Shown: piece by piece, positions 26,448 through 34,898 of the stretch | Layout of the letters: each line of letters starts with the position of its first letter | How positions within the stretch are numbered: the stretch's first letter is position 1 | Assembly: GCF_007559425.1 (NCBI RefSeq) | Contig: NZ_VMHE01000006.1 | Location: 35,114 to 99,113, forward strand | DNA length: 64,000 nt | Origin: Allobacillus salarius | GTDB lineage: Bacteria > Bacillota > Bacilli > Bacillales > Alkalibacillaceae | Direction of reading: 5' to 3' | Translations under genes and position numbers: made by a program | Notes under the pieces: model-generated | What the model saw: only the letters and a program-made list of their open reading frames with translations | The model's database searches: none | Told to the model about the DNA's origin: nothing

Positions 26448-27395
26448 TTGAAACGAGGGATTATTGAATTTGATGTCGGGGAACTATTTGAAGGTTATCT
26501 ACTGATTAAAACGGTAGACCGAGGTGTTACTTCAGGCGGAAAACCTTTTTTAACGATTATCTTTAGAGATCAATCAGGTGAAATGGATGCGAAGCTGTGG
26601 GATATCACGAAAGAAGACGAGCAAATGTATATTCCTGAATCGATTGTTCATCTGCAAGGGGAGATTCGTCAATTTCGCGGGAAATCTCAAATAAATATTC
26701 GTCAAATTCGCTTAACGAATGAAACAGATCAAGTTCGTCTGGAAGATTTTCTTGAAAAAGCACCTGTTGAAATCGATGAACTAAAGTCATATCTTACACA
26801 GACCATTTTTGAGATGAGTAATCCGAATATACAGCGTATTGTTAGACAAATCGTTAAAAAGTATCAAGACCAATTATTTGTGTTTCCTGCAGCTACAAAA
26901 AACCATCACGAATACACATCTGGTTTAGCTCATCATATCGTCTCAATGCTGAAAGTAGCTAAGCAACTAAAACAGCTGTACCCAGAGATTAATATTGATT
27001 TATTGTACGCAGGAATTATTTTGCATGATATTGGTAAGGTCAAGGAGTTATCAAACCCAATTTCACCTTCATATACGCTTGAAGGGAAACTTCTTGGCCA
27101 TATAACGATTATGGTTGATGAAATTACTGCGACAGCTAGTGAATTAGGAATTGAAGGGGAAGAAGTGTTAATGCTTCAGCATATGGTGTTAAGTCATCAT
27201 GGAAAATCCGAATGGGGTTCTCCGAAGCCACCACTTATTCGCGAAGCAGAATTACTTCATATGATTGACTTGATTGATGCAAAAATGAATATGATGAATC
27301 GGGCATTGAAACAAACAAAGCCAGGTGAGTTTACACCTAGAATATTTCCACTTGAAAATCGTTCGTTTTACCGACCGACTTTCGAGGAAAATTAA
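26448..27395 (+). CDS. yhaM: 3'-5' exoribonuclease YhaM
   Basis: 315 residues from TTG 26448, preferred over upstream GTG 26424/ATG 26427 because AAAAGGGGG (26431-26439) is a good SD and the N-terminus then aligns with B. subtilis YhaM (314 residues). N-terminal OB fold (about 1-95: GKPFLTIIFRDQSGEMDAKLW) and a C-terminal HD phosphohydrolase domain with HHEYTSGLAHH and ILHDIGKV as metal ligands. It trims RNA and DNA from the 3' end. Last gene of the yhaO-yhaN-regulator-yhaM cluster. Confidence 0.93.
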   Translation: MKRGIIEFDVGELFEGYLLIKTVDRGVTSGGKPFLTIIFRDQSGEMDAKLWDITKEDEQMYIPESIVHLQGEIRQFRGKSQINIRQIRLTNETDQVRLEDFLEKAPVEIDELKSYLTQTIFEMSNPNIQRIVRQIVKKYQDQLFVFPAATKNHHEYTSGLAHHIVSMLKVAKQLKQLYPEINIDLLYAGIILHDIGKVKELSNPISPSYTLEGKLLGHITIMVDEITATASELGIEGEEVLMLQHMVLSHHGKSEWGSPKPPLIREAELLHMIDLIDAKMNMMNRALKQTKPGEFTPRIFPLENRSFYRPTFEEN

Positions 27396-27485
27396 TTTCG
27401 AAGTGAAACGAACTTCAGTGTTTAAACGTATAACTGCTTATATAAATCTTTTGTATATAGAATGATGATTTTGACCTTGCCTTTG

Positions 27486-27514
27486 AAGGCTCGTCAATTG
27501 ACGAGCCTTTTTCT
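27486..27514 (+). terminator. Terminator after yhaM
   Basis: Self-complementary AAGGCTCGTCAATTGACGAG plus CCTT, then TTTTCTTT. Perfect 12-bp half-sites, minimal loop. Confidence 0.85.
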
Positions 27515-27564
27515 TTACTGAATGATGTTAGAATATTAAGAACATAGTTAATGGAGGAGATTAA

Positions 27565-28515
27565 ATGGAAACACACCAATTTGTAAAAGACGTAAAAGAC
27601 GAGATTGGAAAAGTCATTATCGGAAACGAAGATACTGTTGAATGGATATTGAATGCATTAATAAATGAAGGTCATGTACTGCTTGAAAGTGTGCCAGGAA
27701 CCGGAAAAACCACCTTAGCAAAAAGCATAGCAAGAACAATAGACGGTGATTTTAATCGTATTCAGTTTACACCGGATGTTCTACCTTCAGATGTCACGGG
27801 TATTCACTTTTTTAATCCGAAAGAGCAACAATTTGAACTAAGGGTTGGTCCTGTTGTGACAAATGTTTTGCTTGCTGATGAAATCAATCGTGCAACACCG
27901 AGAACGCAATCAAGTTTACTGGAGGTCATGGAAGAAAAACAGGTCACAATCGACCGGGAGACCGTAAAAATTGAACAGCCTTTTATCGTTTTGGCAACAC
28001 AAAATCCGATTGAGTCGCAACAAGGAACATTTGATTTACCAGAAGCCCAGTTGGATCGTTTCTTTATGAAGTTGGAAATGTCTTATCCAGAAGTCGAGGA
28101 AGAGCGTCGAATTATGCAAGCTCATCGGACGGAGACTGAAAGGCCTACACCGAGTCCAATATTTACAAAAGAAAATATGAAAGAGTTGAGCGAGAAAGTT
28201 CGACAAGTACATATCTCCGAAGCTGTTGAAAATTATATCCTTGATATCGTCAGAACTACTCGGGAACACCCATATATTGAGGTAGGTGCCAGTCCAAGAG
28301 GTACGATTGCTTTAATGAAAAGTGTGCAAGCTGAAGCAGCGATGCGTAATCGTTCTTATGTTACACCGAGTGATGTGAAGAAGATGGCACCGCTCGTTTT
28401 ATCTCACCGAATGGTGTTGACGTTGGAAGGTGCGACCAAACATAATCAAAAAGAGATTATGGGAGAGGTATTGCAACAGGTAAATGTACCTGTTGAACAT
28501 AGCGTCGAACGATGA
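27565..28515 (+). CDS. MoxR-family AAA+ ATPase
   Basis: 316 residues, ATG 27565 with SD ATGGAGGAG. Walker A VPGTGKTTLA (about 43), Walker B VLLADEINRATPRTQSSLLEVMEE, sensor 1 VLATQNPIE and arginine finger region LDRFFMK are in MoxR order. MoxR ATPases act as chaperones for protein complexes or metal-cofactor insertion and are usually followed by DUF58 and transglutaminase-like genes. Here a DUF58 gene overlaps by 4 bp and a DUF4129 membrane protein follows. In B. subtilis the equivalent set is yeaC-yeaD-yebA. Confidence 0.92.
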   Translation: METHQFVKDVKDEIGKVIIGNEDTVEWILNALINEGHVLLESVPGTGKTTLAKSIARTIDGDFNRIQFTPDVLPSDVTGIHFFNPKEQQFELRVGPVVTNVLLADEINRATPRTQSSLLEVMEEKQVTIDRETVKIEQPFIVLATQNPIESQQGTFDLPEAQLDRFFMKLEMSYPEVEEERRIMQAHRTETERPTPSPIFTKENMKELSEKVRQVHISEAVENYILDIVRTTREHPYIEVGASPRGTIALMKSVQAEAAMRNRSYVTPSDVKKMAPLVLSHRMVLTLEGATKHNQKEIMGEVLQQVNVPVEHSVER

Positions 28516-29723
28516 AACAGTTTCATAAAGACATTAAAAATGACCGTTTTTATTACGGGCTAGCGATTATAGCTTCCTTTTTTATCTTTTTCAGCTTTTT
28601 CGGTATCTTTGGTATCTATTCATCGTTAATGCTCATCGGAATATTTCTCTATGTCATTTACTTCATTAATCATCTGTATGAAAAAAACATCGATCGCAAG
28701 TTAGCGCTCATTAATTTACGACAATCGATTCGACTGTATTCTGGTGAAACAGGTCAATTGGAATTTCATTTACGCCAAAATGGTTGGCTACCTATGTTCG
28801 GTGCCCGGCTAGTGATGACTTTTGATTCGAATATACAGATGGGTAATCAATCAAAATATGAATCAATGAATATATCTACAGTTGAAAAACGGTTGAACTT
28901 ATTTGGCAGGGAATCAAGGAAAATCTCTATTCCTTTCACGGCGACAAAGCGAGGAATAGCAAGAGTACGGTCGCTACGTATTGAAATCCCCTCACTTTTC
29001 GGATATGGAAAAATAACGTTGACACTAAAAGAATTAGTGAAAGCAGAGATTCTTGTGTACCCTGAAATAAAAAAAGTTCATCTAAATCATAGAAGCAAAC
29101 ATCAAAAAATGGGAGAGTATCAAACGAACTTCTCTATTTTTGAAGACCCTATAACGAGTTATGGAACACGAGATTATGCACCAGGAGATCCACTAAATCG
29201 AATTCATTGGAAATCAACTGCCAAAAAACAAGTGTTTCAAACGAAAGTCGTGGAACGTGTCAACCAGCGTTCTTGGTTGATTCTATTAAACGTACGGACT
29301 AAGGATAGTCCAGCGTTTACGGATCGGATTGAAAATTTGATTAGTACTGTTGCATACCTTAGTCGATATGCCACAATGAAAGGTATTCCATACGAGTTAC
29401 TCATTAATGTGCCTAAGCGAGGTAATGTATCGTTTTATCATGTGTCTAATGGATATGGAAGGGACCATTACGCACATTCATTGGAAGTGTTAGCACGTGT
29501 GAATACACAAGGGCTTACGGCCTCTTTTAATAGTTGTTTAGCGTACGGAAAGTCAATTGGCCGATCTCATCCTTATGTGTTTCATTTAGGTGAAGTTGAG
29601 CAAAGTTTTTTAGCTAGTTATCAAGAAATGGAGAATACAGGTACTTCTGTATACGTAATGCATGAAAGGTTTCAAACAACATGGTTTGAATCGCTTAAGA
29701 GCCATCAGGAGGTGGCCAAATGA
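28512..29723 (+). CDS. DUF58-domain membrane protein
   Basis: 403 residues. Two N-terminal helices (about 15-57) precede a soluble region; the DUF58 motif YAPGDPLNRIHWKSTAKKQ lies near residue 225, followed by a von Willebrand A-like segment. Overlaps moxR-type gene (ATGA) and the next gene (ATGA), so the three are one translation unit. DUF58 proteins are the usual partners of MoxR ATPases, possibly in envelope or stress functions; biochemical role unknown. Confidence 0.88.
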   Translation: MKQFHKDIKNDRFYYGLAIIASFFIFFSFFGIFGIYSSLMLIGIFLYVIYFINHLYEKNIDRKLALINLRQSIRLYSGETGQLEFHLRQNGWLPMFGARLVMTFDSNIQMGNQSKYESMNISTVEKRLNLFGRESRKISIPFTATKRGIARVRSLRIEIPSLFGYGKITLTLKELVKAEILVYPEIKKVHLNHRSKHQKMGEYQTNFSIFEDPITSYGTRDYAPGDPLNRIHWKSTAKKQVFQTKVVERVNQRSWLILLNVRTKDSPAFTDRIENLISTVAYLSRYATMKGIPYELLINVPKRGNVSFYHVSNGYGRDHYAHSLEVLARVNTQGLTASFNSCLAYGKSIGRSHPYVFHLGEVEQSFLASYQEMENTGTSVYVMHERFQTTWFESLKSHQEVAK

Positions 29724-30940
29724 ATACAGGTATAAGTGCGGTCTACCGTTTTTTAATTGATGCTTGTCTCATCATGATGGTCATTTATTTCTTAAACGTT
29801 GACGTCGGCAGAGAAATCAATGTGTCATCATTAGTTATTTCAACGATCGTTCTTGCTTTAATATATTTTATTTTAAAGCAGTTGTTGAATGGGCGTATGT
29901 TATTATTTCACTTTGTTTTACTCGGTGTTATTTCGTTCATGATGAATGCATGGTTAGGCTTGTTGTTGTTTCATGCAACGATCATTGCCATTTTTCTTAC
30001 GTGGCGGTTGGCGCTCTATTATTTCAAGCCAGACACAAATCAAGAAAAAGGAATATTAATCACAAGCGTGCTGCTTGGTTTTTTTCTTTATTTGCCTGCA
30101 ATCTTTCTAGAAAATCCTGATGCTCATACAGGTCTATATTTTATTCTTGTACAATTTACAATACTAATCGGTGGAAAGATTTCTACTCGTATGATGAATG
30201 TCGAAGAACACAATCACTCTGGGAAAGCTAAGCAACTAAGCTATATATTTGGTGTTCCAAGCGGCATTTTATTGATTACCGCTGGCTTATTTTGGTTTAC
30301 ACCTTTCATGATCAAAGGGTTTTATTCACTATTTAGTTGGATTGCGTATCAAATAGGACTCGGTGCAACACCCTTATTTGAGTGGTTCAATCGACAACAA
30401 GCAGAAATAGAAACGACTCCAAATGGTGAGCAAGAAAACATCTCACAAGAAGAACAAAATGTTTTGGAACAAGCTCGGGAGCAAACAGAGACAATTAGCG
30501 CTGAAACAATTATGTATATCATCATTGGCGCATGCATCATTAGCGCGATTGGCATTTATTATCGACATCGGAACCGTCTAATTCGAAAGAAATCAAAAAC
30601 AGCCGATGAAGAAAAAATGCAGATGGAGACGGAAAAGCTGTCATTCCGGTTTAGTGATTTAAAAGAGAACTTAAAAAGGAAAGCACCTAAAAGCGAAATT
30701 CGAAAAGCTTTCTTTGAGCTCGAGAGATGGGCAGCAAAACGTAAGCTCGGGCGATATGATGACGAGACTGTCGAACAGTGGTTACACCGGCTTCAATTGG
30801 ATACAAATAGGTATGCAGATGTCATAGACTTCTATCAAACTGTCCGTTATGGAGAACAACATTTAACCGAAGATGAAAAAAGACAATACACTGACCAATT
30901 AATTGAATTAAAGAATACGCTTAAACAAAAACTGACTTAG
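29720..30940 (+). CDS. Membrane protein with C-terminal DUF4129, lacking a transglutaminase core
   Basis: 406 residues. About six helices in residues 10-215, a short acidic/polar loop (about 225-258), another helix (about 262-280) and a cytosolic C-terminal DUF4129 domain (KAFFELERWAAKRKLGRYDDETVEQWL). In typical MoxR/DUF58 operons the third protein (YebA/TgpA, about 700 residues) has a transglutaminase-like Cys-His-Asp domain before DUF4129; here that stretch is absent and no Cys-based catalytic motif is seen. The stop codon lies within the terminator stem. Confidence 0.82.
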   Translation: MNTGISAVYRFLIDACLIMMVIYFLNVDVGREINVSSLVISTIVLALIYFILKQLLNGRMLLFHFVLLGVISFMMNAWLGLLLFHATIIAIFLTWRLALYYFKPDTNQEKGILITSVLLGFFLYLPAIFLENPDAHTGLYFILVQFTILIGGKISTRMMNVEEHNHSGKAKQLSYIFGVPSGILLITAGLFWFTPFMIKGFYSLFSWIAYQIGLGATPLFEWFNRQQAEIETTPNGEQENISQEEQNVLEQAREQTETISAETIMYIIIGACIISAIGIYYRHRNRLIRKKSKTADEEKMQMETEKLSFRFSDLKENLKRKAPKSEIRKAFFELERWAAKRKLGRYDDETVEQWLHRLQLDTNRYADVIDFYQTVRYGEQHLTEDEKRQYTDQLIELKNTLKQKLT

Positions 30941-30964
30941 AGAATATACTCTCTAAGTCAGTTT
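30929..30964. terminator. Bidirectional terminator between the DUF4129 gene and prsA
   Basis: 15-bp perfect stem AAACTGACTTAGAGA / TCTCTAAGTCAGTTT with a 6-nt loop. The stop codon TAG of the plus-strand gene (30938-30940) lies inside the left arm. Confidence 0.85.
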
Positions 30965-30972
30965 GTTTATCT

Positions 30973-31932
30973 TTATTCATCATTGGATTCCGAGTCATCT
31001 TTCTCTTCTTCAGAAACTTTCTTTTCGTTATCTTCATCAGATGATTCGTCCTCATCATCTTCTGATTCAGAATTATTGGATCCAAATAAGCCTTCATATT
31101 GATCATCAGAGACGTCAATTTTTCCTTTGTCCATCGCTTCTTTGACTTTGGAGTTATAGCTCTCAGGGTCAACTTTGCTCGCTAATAGTTGTTCGCGTAG
31201 TTGGTCTTTCATTTCATCAAATGGCTGAACTTCTGTTTCTGATTCACGAATGTCTTCTACAAGGATAACATGCCAGCCAAACTTGGATTCAACAGGTTCA
31301 CTGATTACATTTTCCTCAAGACCGTACATTGCATCTTCGAAAGGCTTGACCATTTGTCCAGCTGTCGTATAGCCTAAATCTCCGCCGTTCGCTGCAGAAC
31401 CGTCTTTTGAATATTCTTTGGCTAAATCTTCGAAAGACTCACCATCGTTATATTTTTTAATGATTTCTTCAGCTGTTTCTTTTTCATCGACTAAAATATG
31501 TCTCGCTTTACGTTCTTCTTGCATACGCTCATAATGTGTTTGGACTTCTTCATCGGTTACTTCAATGTCAGCAGTTGCTGCTTCGAATTCTAATTTACTG
31601 ATATAAAGAGCGGAACGAAATTCTTCCTCATTTCTGTATCCTTGCTGATTAATGAACTTAGTGAACTGGGGTCCCAACTGTGTTTTGAACTCCTCAACTT
31701 CTTGTTCAAATTCTTCTTGGTCAATATCAAACTGTCCCTCTAACACGAGCTTCTTCGTCATGTTCTGTAACGTTTCTTCACCGTATTTTTCTTCTAACTC
31801 TGCATGAAATTCTTCTTTCGTAATGGATCCATACTCCGTTTCGACAACTGTGTCAGAGTCATCTGACTGACAAGCTGTCAAAAACATCGCAAATCCACCA
31901 ATAGCTAGTCCTTGAAATAATTTTTTTACCAA
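30973..31932 (-). CDS. prsA: Foldase lipoprotein PrsA (parvulin-type peptidyl-prolyl isomerase)
   Basis: 319 residues from TTG at 31932, which has SD AGGGAG at proper distance; a GTG at 31941 overlaps that SD. Signal helix and lipobox LTAC place it on the outer face of the membrane. The PpiC parvulin domain is clear: RKARHILVDEKETAEEI, GGDLGYTTAGQMVKPFE, SKFGWHVILVED. Flanking helical chaperone regions and a strongly acidic tail of about 45 residues (runs of Ser/Glu/Asp) end the protein; such a tail fits life in salt but is not proof. Folds secreted proteins. Confidence 0.93.
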   Translation of the reverse strand: MVKKLFQGLAIGGFAMFLTACQSDDSDTVVETEYGSITKEEFHAELEEKYGEETLQNMTKKLVLEGQFDIDQEEFEQEVEEFKTQLGPQFTKFINQQGYRNEEEFRSALYISKLEFEAATADIEVTDEEVQTHYERMQEERKARHILVDEKETAEEIIKKYNDGESFEDLAKEYSKDGSAANGGDLGYTTAGQMVKPFEDAMYGLEENVISEPVESKFGWHVILVEDIRESETEVQPFDEMKDQLREQLLASKVDPESYNSKVKEAMDKGKIDVSDDQYEGLFGSNNSESEDDEDESSDEDNEKKVSEEEKDDSESNDE

Positions 31933-32091
31933 AATAAACACTCCCTGTATGTATTGATTCTGAGGTCGTCAATGATTGTCAATAAACGACGGAAAATCAT
32001 ACCTAATCACAAAGATAAATATACCATAAAAATCTTTTTCTGAACATGAGTTAAATTCCGTTAATTGCCTAATCACTCATTTAATTTCTTA

Positions 32092-32100
32092 CATAGTATA
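32092..32100 (+). promoter_or_regulatory. Mother-cell (sigma-E/K) type -10 box for the YjcZ-family gene
   Basis: CATAGTATA fits CATANNNTA of sigma-K/E promoters, 31 bp before the ATG. The -35 is uncertain (AC at 32075-32076 gives short spacing). Confidence 0.4.
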
Positions 32101-32130
32101 GGGTAGTTAAGCAACCAAGGAGGTGAAGTT

Positions 32131-32223
32131 ATGTCAGGCAAAGGAGGATACTACGGCGGTGGCTTTGCGTTGATCGTCGTATTGTTTATTTTATTAATCA
32201 TTGTCGGTGCCGCTTGGTTCTAA
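32131..32223 (+). CDS. YjcZ-family sporulation peptide
   Basis: Thirty codons: starts MSGKGGYYGGGFALIVVLF and continues through a hydrophobic helix ending GAAWF. ATG 32131 has the very strong SD CAAGGAGGTGA, and a terminator follows at 32245. The Gly/Tyr-rich N-terminus plus single membrane helix is the signature of the YjcZ/SscA family, small mother-cell-made spore proteins in Bacillus. Its size is below usual gene-finding cut-offs, so it is easily missed. Confidence 0.85.
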   Translation: MSGKGGYYGGGFALIVVLFILLIIVGAAWF

Positions 32224-32244
32224 AAGAGGACGTAGACGAAAGAG

Positions 32245-32277
32245 ACTGATCTTGGAGGCCTTCCAAGGTCAGTTTTT
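32245..32277 (+). terminator. Terminator after YjcZ-family gene
   Basis: ACTGATCTTGGA and TCCAAGGTCAGT around GGCCT, then TTTTT. Confidence 0.85.
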
Positions 32278-32397
32278 TACATAGTAAAACTTAATCGATG
32301 TTCTGCATGACGAATGCGCACTGGTTCGTGTGCGTATTTTGACGGCGCTAAACAGCCGCGTAATTAATTCAATGGTTTAAGCAATTTGACAATAAAA

Positions 32398-32427
32398 AAA
32401 GACGAGCCGTTCACCGACCCGTCTTTC
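32398..32427 (-). terminator. Terminator of minus-strand small membrane protein gene
   Basis: On the minus strand AAAGACGGG... pairs with CTCGTCTTT and ends in a run of seven T, 10 bp past the stop. Confidence 0.7.
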
Positions 32428-32437
32428 ACATTAAATT

Positions 32438-32620
32438 TTAGTAGAGATGAAATACTTCATAATAGGAAGAGAATAATAGAATCAGCATCGAGACATTAAT
32501 TGTCCGGTATACTTTACTACTTTTCTCTGCTGACATTTCTGATTTGGTACAAAATTTGTGCGTCAATGAATTGAATGAATAGAAGATAAACAACGCAAAT
32601 CCGATATAAAAATAAAACAT
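32438..32620 (-). CDS. Small membrane protein, 60 residues, unknown
   Basis: No family recognised. Two hydrophobic segments (about 2-16 and 42-57) around a polar loop with one Cys. ATG at 32620 has a good SD (GGGAGGT, 8-nt spacing) on the minus strand and a terminator follows the stop, which supports a real gene. B. subtilis has small yha/yhz genes in this prsA-hpr interval (e.g. yhaL), but identity was not established. Confidence 0.6.
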   Translation of the reverse strand: MFYFYIGFALFIFYSFNSLTHKFCTKSEMSAEKSSKVYRTINVSMLILLFSSYYEVFHLY

Positions 32621-32654
32621 TTTCTTGTACCTCCCAACTTCGGTCTAAACAATT

Positions 32655-33194
32655 TTAGTCTCGTACTAGTATATCAAACTCATTTTGCGACTTTTCAATA
32701 ACAGATTTTTTTGGAGCCCGAAGTATTGAAAACAACGTTAACCAATCGTGTAAGGACATGCCAATGTGAATGGCTGCCATGAACAACAATATTGGATGAT
32801 AAGCCGGAATATAGTAAGCAAGTATAATTAAAGGTAGTGTAATGATCAAAGTTGGTGCAATAATTGATAGAATAGATGTTTTCTTAGATAACGTTGATTC
32901 CATCTGTGCTCTCAATGAAACAATGACTTTATATTTTACTTTCCATTTTAGATGGATTGTTTTACTCGTAAATAATATAGGGGCCACATGTATTAACTTA
33001 TGCATAATTGGCAACAAGAATAAACTAATCACGACAGACGCAAAAGGAGGTTCAGCCAATTGAATGTGCTGAAATACAATAGAAAACGGCATATATAAAA
33101 CGATAAAGGCTAAAATGGCTGTTAGGATTGATAATAGTAGTAATCTGTTCTGACCGATTTCTTTCGTAACGTTCACTGTTTTCCAGCAAGTCAT
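32655..33194 (-). CDS. DUF3267-family membrane protein with altered HExxH motif
   Basis: 179 residues from ATG 33194 (MTCWKTVNVTKEIG), SD GGGGG 7 nt upstream; the longer frame to 33245 lacks an SD. About four membrane helices. DUF3267 proteins carry a zincin-like HExxH in a helix; here the corresponding place reads MHKLIHVAP, keeping both His but with Lys instead of Glu, so proteolytic activity is unlikely. Sits between prsA and hpr, where related Bacilli also have a DUF3267 gene. Role unknown. Confidence 0.7.
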   Translation of the reverse strand: MTCWKTVNVTKEIGQNRLLLLSILTAILAFIVLYMPFSIVFQHIQLAEPPFASVVISLFLLPIMHKLIHVAPILFTSKTIHLKWKVKYKVIVSLRAQMESTLSKKTSILSIIAPTLIITLPLIILAYYIPAYHPILLFMAAIHIGMSLHDWLTLFSILRAPKKSVIEKSQNEFDILVRD

Positions 33195-33308
33195 GTTAAA
33201 ACCCCCATTCAAGAGAAAAGAATAATAGATTCCTTTTATATGCAATATGCATTTACCTCTCGAATAATACGCCCTATAGAAAGAAAATTCAAGCCTAATT
33301 TCATAAAT

Positions 33309-33830
33309 TTAATATTTTCTTTTTACACGCGATAAGGAACGGTTTAAAATATCGATGTAATCCGCACCATAGAGCTCTTCAACAATTGTCTCGAGTTCTT
33401 CAAATTCCGGGAAATTTCCGCCTTCAGATCGTAGAGAAAGAGAGGCAGAAACAATTGAATTTTTTTCGGGATCCATCTCTTGCATTGTTTCGATAAATAA
33501 TTCTCGTCCTTCATCGGTCAATTCAACGTATGTGCTTCTTTTATCATTCACTTTTTTTGATAATCTGACTAACCCTCTAGTCTCCAACTTTTTTGAGAAG
33601 TTAAAAGCCGTTGAAACATGCATAATACCTAGTTTTGAAACTTCAGAAATTGAAACACCATCCAAATGATAAGCGATTAGCAAAATATGATGCTCATTGA
33701 TGTTCAAATTGTACGGCTTGATCCACTCTTGCCAATCTTTCTCAACACGCTTCCAAATTGCTTTCGTCAATTGCGCCATTTTATGGGCGTAAATTAAAGA
33801 TTCTTGTAAAGAATAGGATTCATTTTTCAC
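33309..33830 (-). CDS. hpr: HTH-type transcriptional regulator Hpr (ScoC)
   Basis: 173 residues, GTG at 33830 with SD GAAGGAG. MarR-type winged helix: LNINEHHILLIAYHLDGVSISEVSKLGIMHVSTAFNFSKKLE is nearly the B. subtilis Hpr sequence, including the recognition helix MHVSTAFNFSKKL. Hpr represses extracellular proteases and sporulation functions (e.g. aprE, nprE, sinI, opp). Compared with B. subtilis Hpr (203 residues) about 25 C-terminal residues are absent. Location between prsA/DUF3267 and yhaH/hit matches B. subtilis. Confidence 0.92.
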   Translation of the reverse strand: MKNESYSLQESLIYAHKMAQLTKAIWKRVEKDWQEWIKPYNLNINEHHILLIAYHLDGVSISEVSKLGIMHVSTAFNFSKKLETRGLVRLSKKVNDKRSTYVELTDEGRELFIETMQEMDPEKNSIVSASLSLRSEGGNFPEFEELETIVEELYGADYIDILNRSLSRVKRKY

Positions 33831-34078
33831 GCTGACTACTCCTTCGAAAAATAAATGAATGATAAAATCTCAGCAAATGGGGAACAAAGACAGCTTTATC
33901 GAGTAAAACCGTAAGTGACTACTTCTTTCAATATAGTAACATACTATAAATAAGCATTGTATAAGAATGGTTGTGTAAAAGAGGTTTATAGTAAGAAATT
34001 TTCGGGTATTGTTAAGATGAAGATTTTTTAATATGTTATATACAAAGGAATGAAACTAGGGTCTTCATGTAGCAAAAA

Positions 34079-34105
34079 GACTATCCTAGTCGTTGTAGAA
34101 TAGTC
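34079..34105 (-). terminator. Terminator of the opu-linked regulator gene
   Basis: On the minus strand GACTATTCTA and TAGGATAGTC pair (one mismatch) and are followed by TTTTTGC; it slightly overlaps the stop codon. Confidence 0.65.
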
Positions 34106-34601
34106 ATTCAGTCTTGTGCTGATTTAATTGTTTAAATACTTCTTCGAGTGACTTGTGAAATAAAATGGCCTCATGGATTTTTTCTTCAATAAAAGCCCGC
34201 TCCTCAGAATTACTTAAATCCTGCAGTTTGTTTTCAATAAAATTCAGATTGTTTTTTTGTTGTTCAATCGCATCAAGCCATCTACGCACATATGCTTTCA
34301 TGAATTTATAGTAAAGATCTTTTTTAGCTTTATATAAATCTTTTCGCTCGCCTTTTTTCCAGACTCTCTCAATCAAATTAAAATCGAGTAATGTTCGAGT
34401 TGCATTGCTCATTGCTGTTTTGCTTTTACCTAAAGCTTCTTTCATTTCATCTAAGTTCATTGGACGATCACTTAAGTACAGAGTGACAAATAATTGTGAT
34501 TCAGAGGGGTTCAAAGCAAACATTTCTAATGTTTTAGAGAATTCCGATATGACTTCATTATGAATGTCAGTAAGTTGTTCAGTATAGTTTTCCATCGTCA
34601 T
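34104..34601 (-). CDS. GbsR-type regulator divergent from opuA
   Basis: 165 residues from ATG 34601 (SD AGGAGGT, 8-nt spacing); an upstream in-frame start at 34637 lacks an SD. Core NPSESQLFVTLYLSDRPMNLDEMKEALGKSKTAMSNATRTL is the GbsR winged helix; C-terminal helices should mediate dimerisation. Divergent orientation to opuAA-AB-AC across a 297-bp region with a 16-bp palindrome strongly suggests a local repressor sensing choline, betaine or salt (inference based on GbsR and OpcR). Only about one third of residues look shared with the paralog at 25866. Confidence 0.82.
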   Translation of the reverse strand: MTMENYTEQLTDIHNEVISEFSKTLEMFALNPSESQLFVTLYLSDRPMNLDEMKEALGKSKTAMSNATRTLLDFNLIERVWKKGERKDLYKAKKDLYYKFMKAYVRRWLDAIEQQKNNLNFIENKLQDLSNSEERAFIEEKIHEAILFHKSLEEVFKQLNQHKTE

Positions 34602-34727
34602 AGTTAATGACCTCCTGGCTCTGCTAATATTCACCATACTAAATTATTACAAAAATTAAAAACAGCAATGTTGGGAGTAAAAAAGAGTTATGTAACGTAT
34701 TTTAAAGTATTTCCTTTGGTAAGTTCG

Positions 34728-34743
34728 TACAGTTTAAACTGTA
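34728..34743. promoter_or_regulatory. 16-bp palindrome, candidate operator in opuA control region
   Basis: Perfect palindrome TACAGTTTAAACTGTA, 36 bp upstream of the opuA -35 box and 126 bp from the divergent regulator start. Suited to a dimeric winged-helix protein. Confidence 0.6.
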
Positions 34744-34778
34744 TGGAAATAATGGACTGATACGACTGTATTTAGACG

Positions 34779-34807
34779 TTGAAGTTTTAAAAGCTTACCT
34801 CTATAGT
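34779..34807 (+). promoter_or_regulatory. Sigma-A type promoter of opuA operon
   Basis: TTGAAG (34779-34784), 17-bp spacer, TATAGT (34802-34807), about 90 bp before the opuAA start. Confidence 0.65.
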
Positions 34808-34898
34808 ATAAAGAGTGTCGTATTACAGATCGGTTACAAATTAGTCCATAAGTAATACATTAAAATTTGAACAAGAGAAAATAAGAGAGGTGAGAGAA

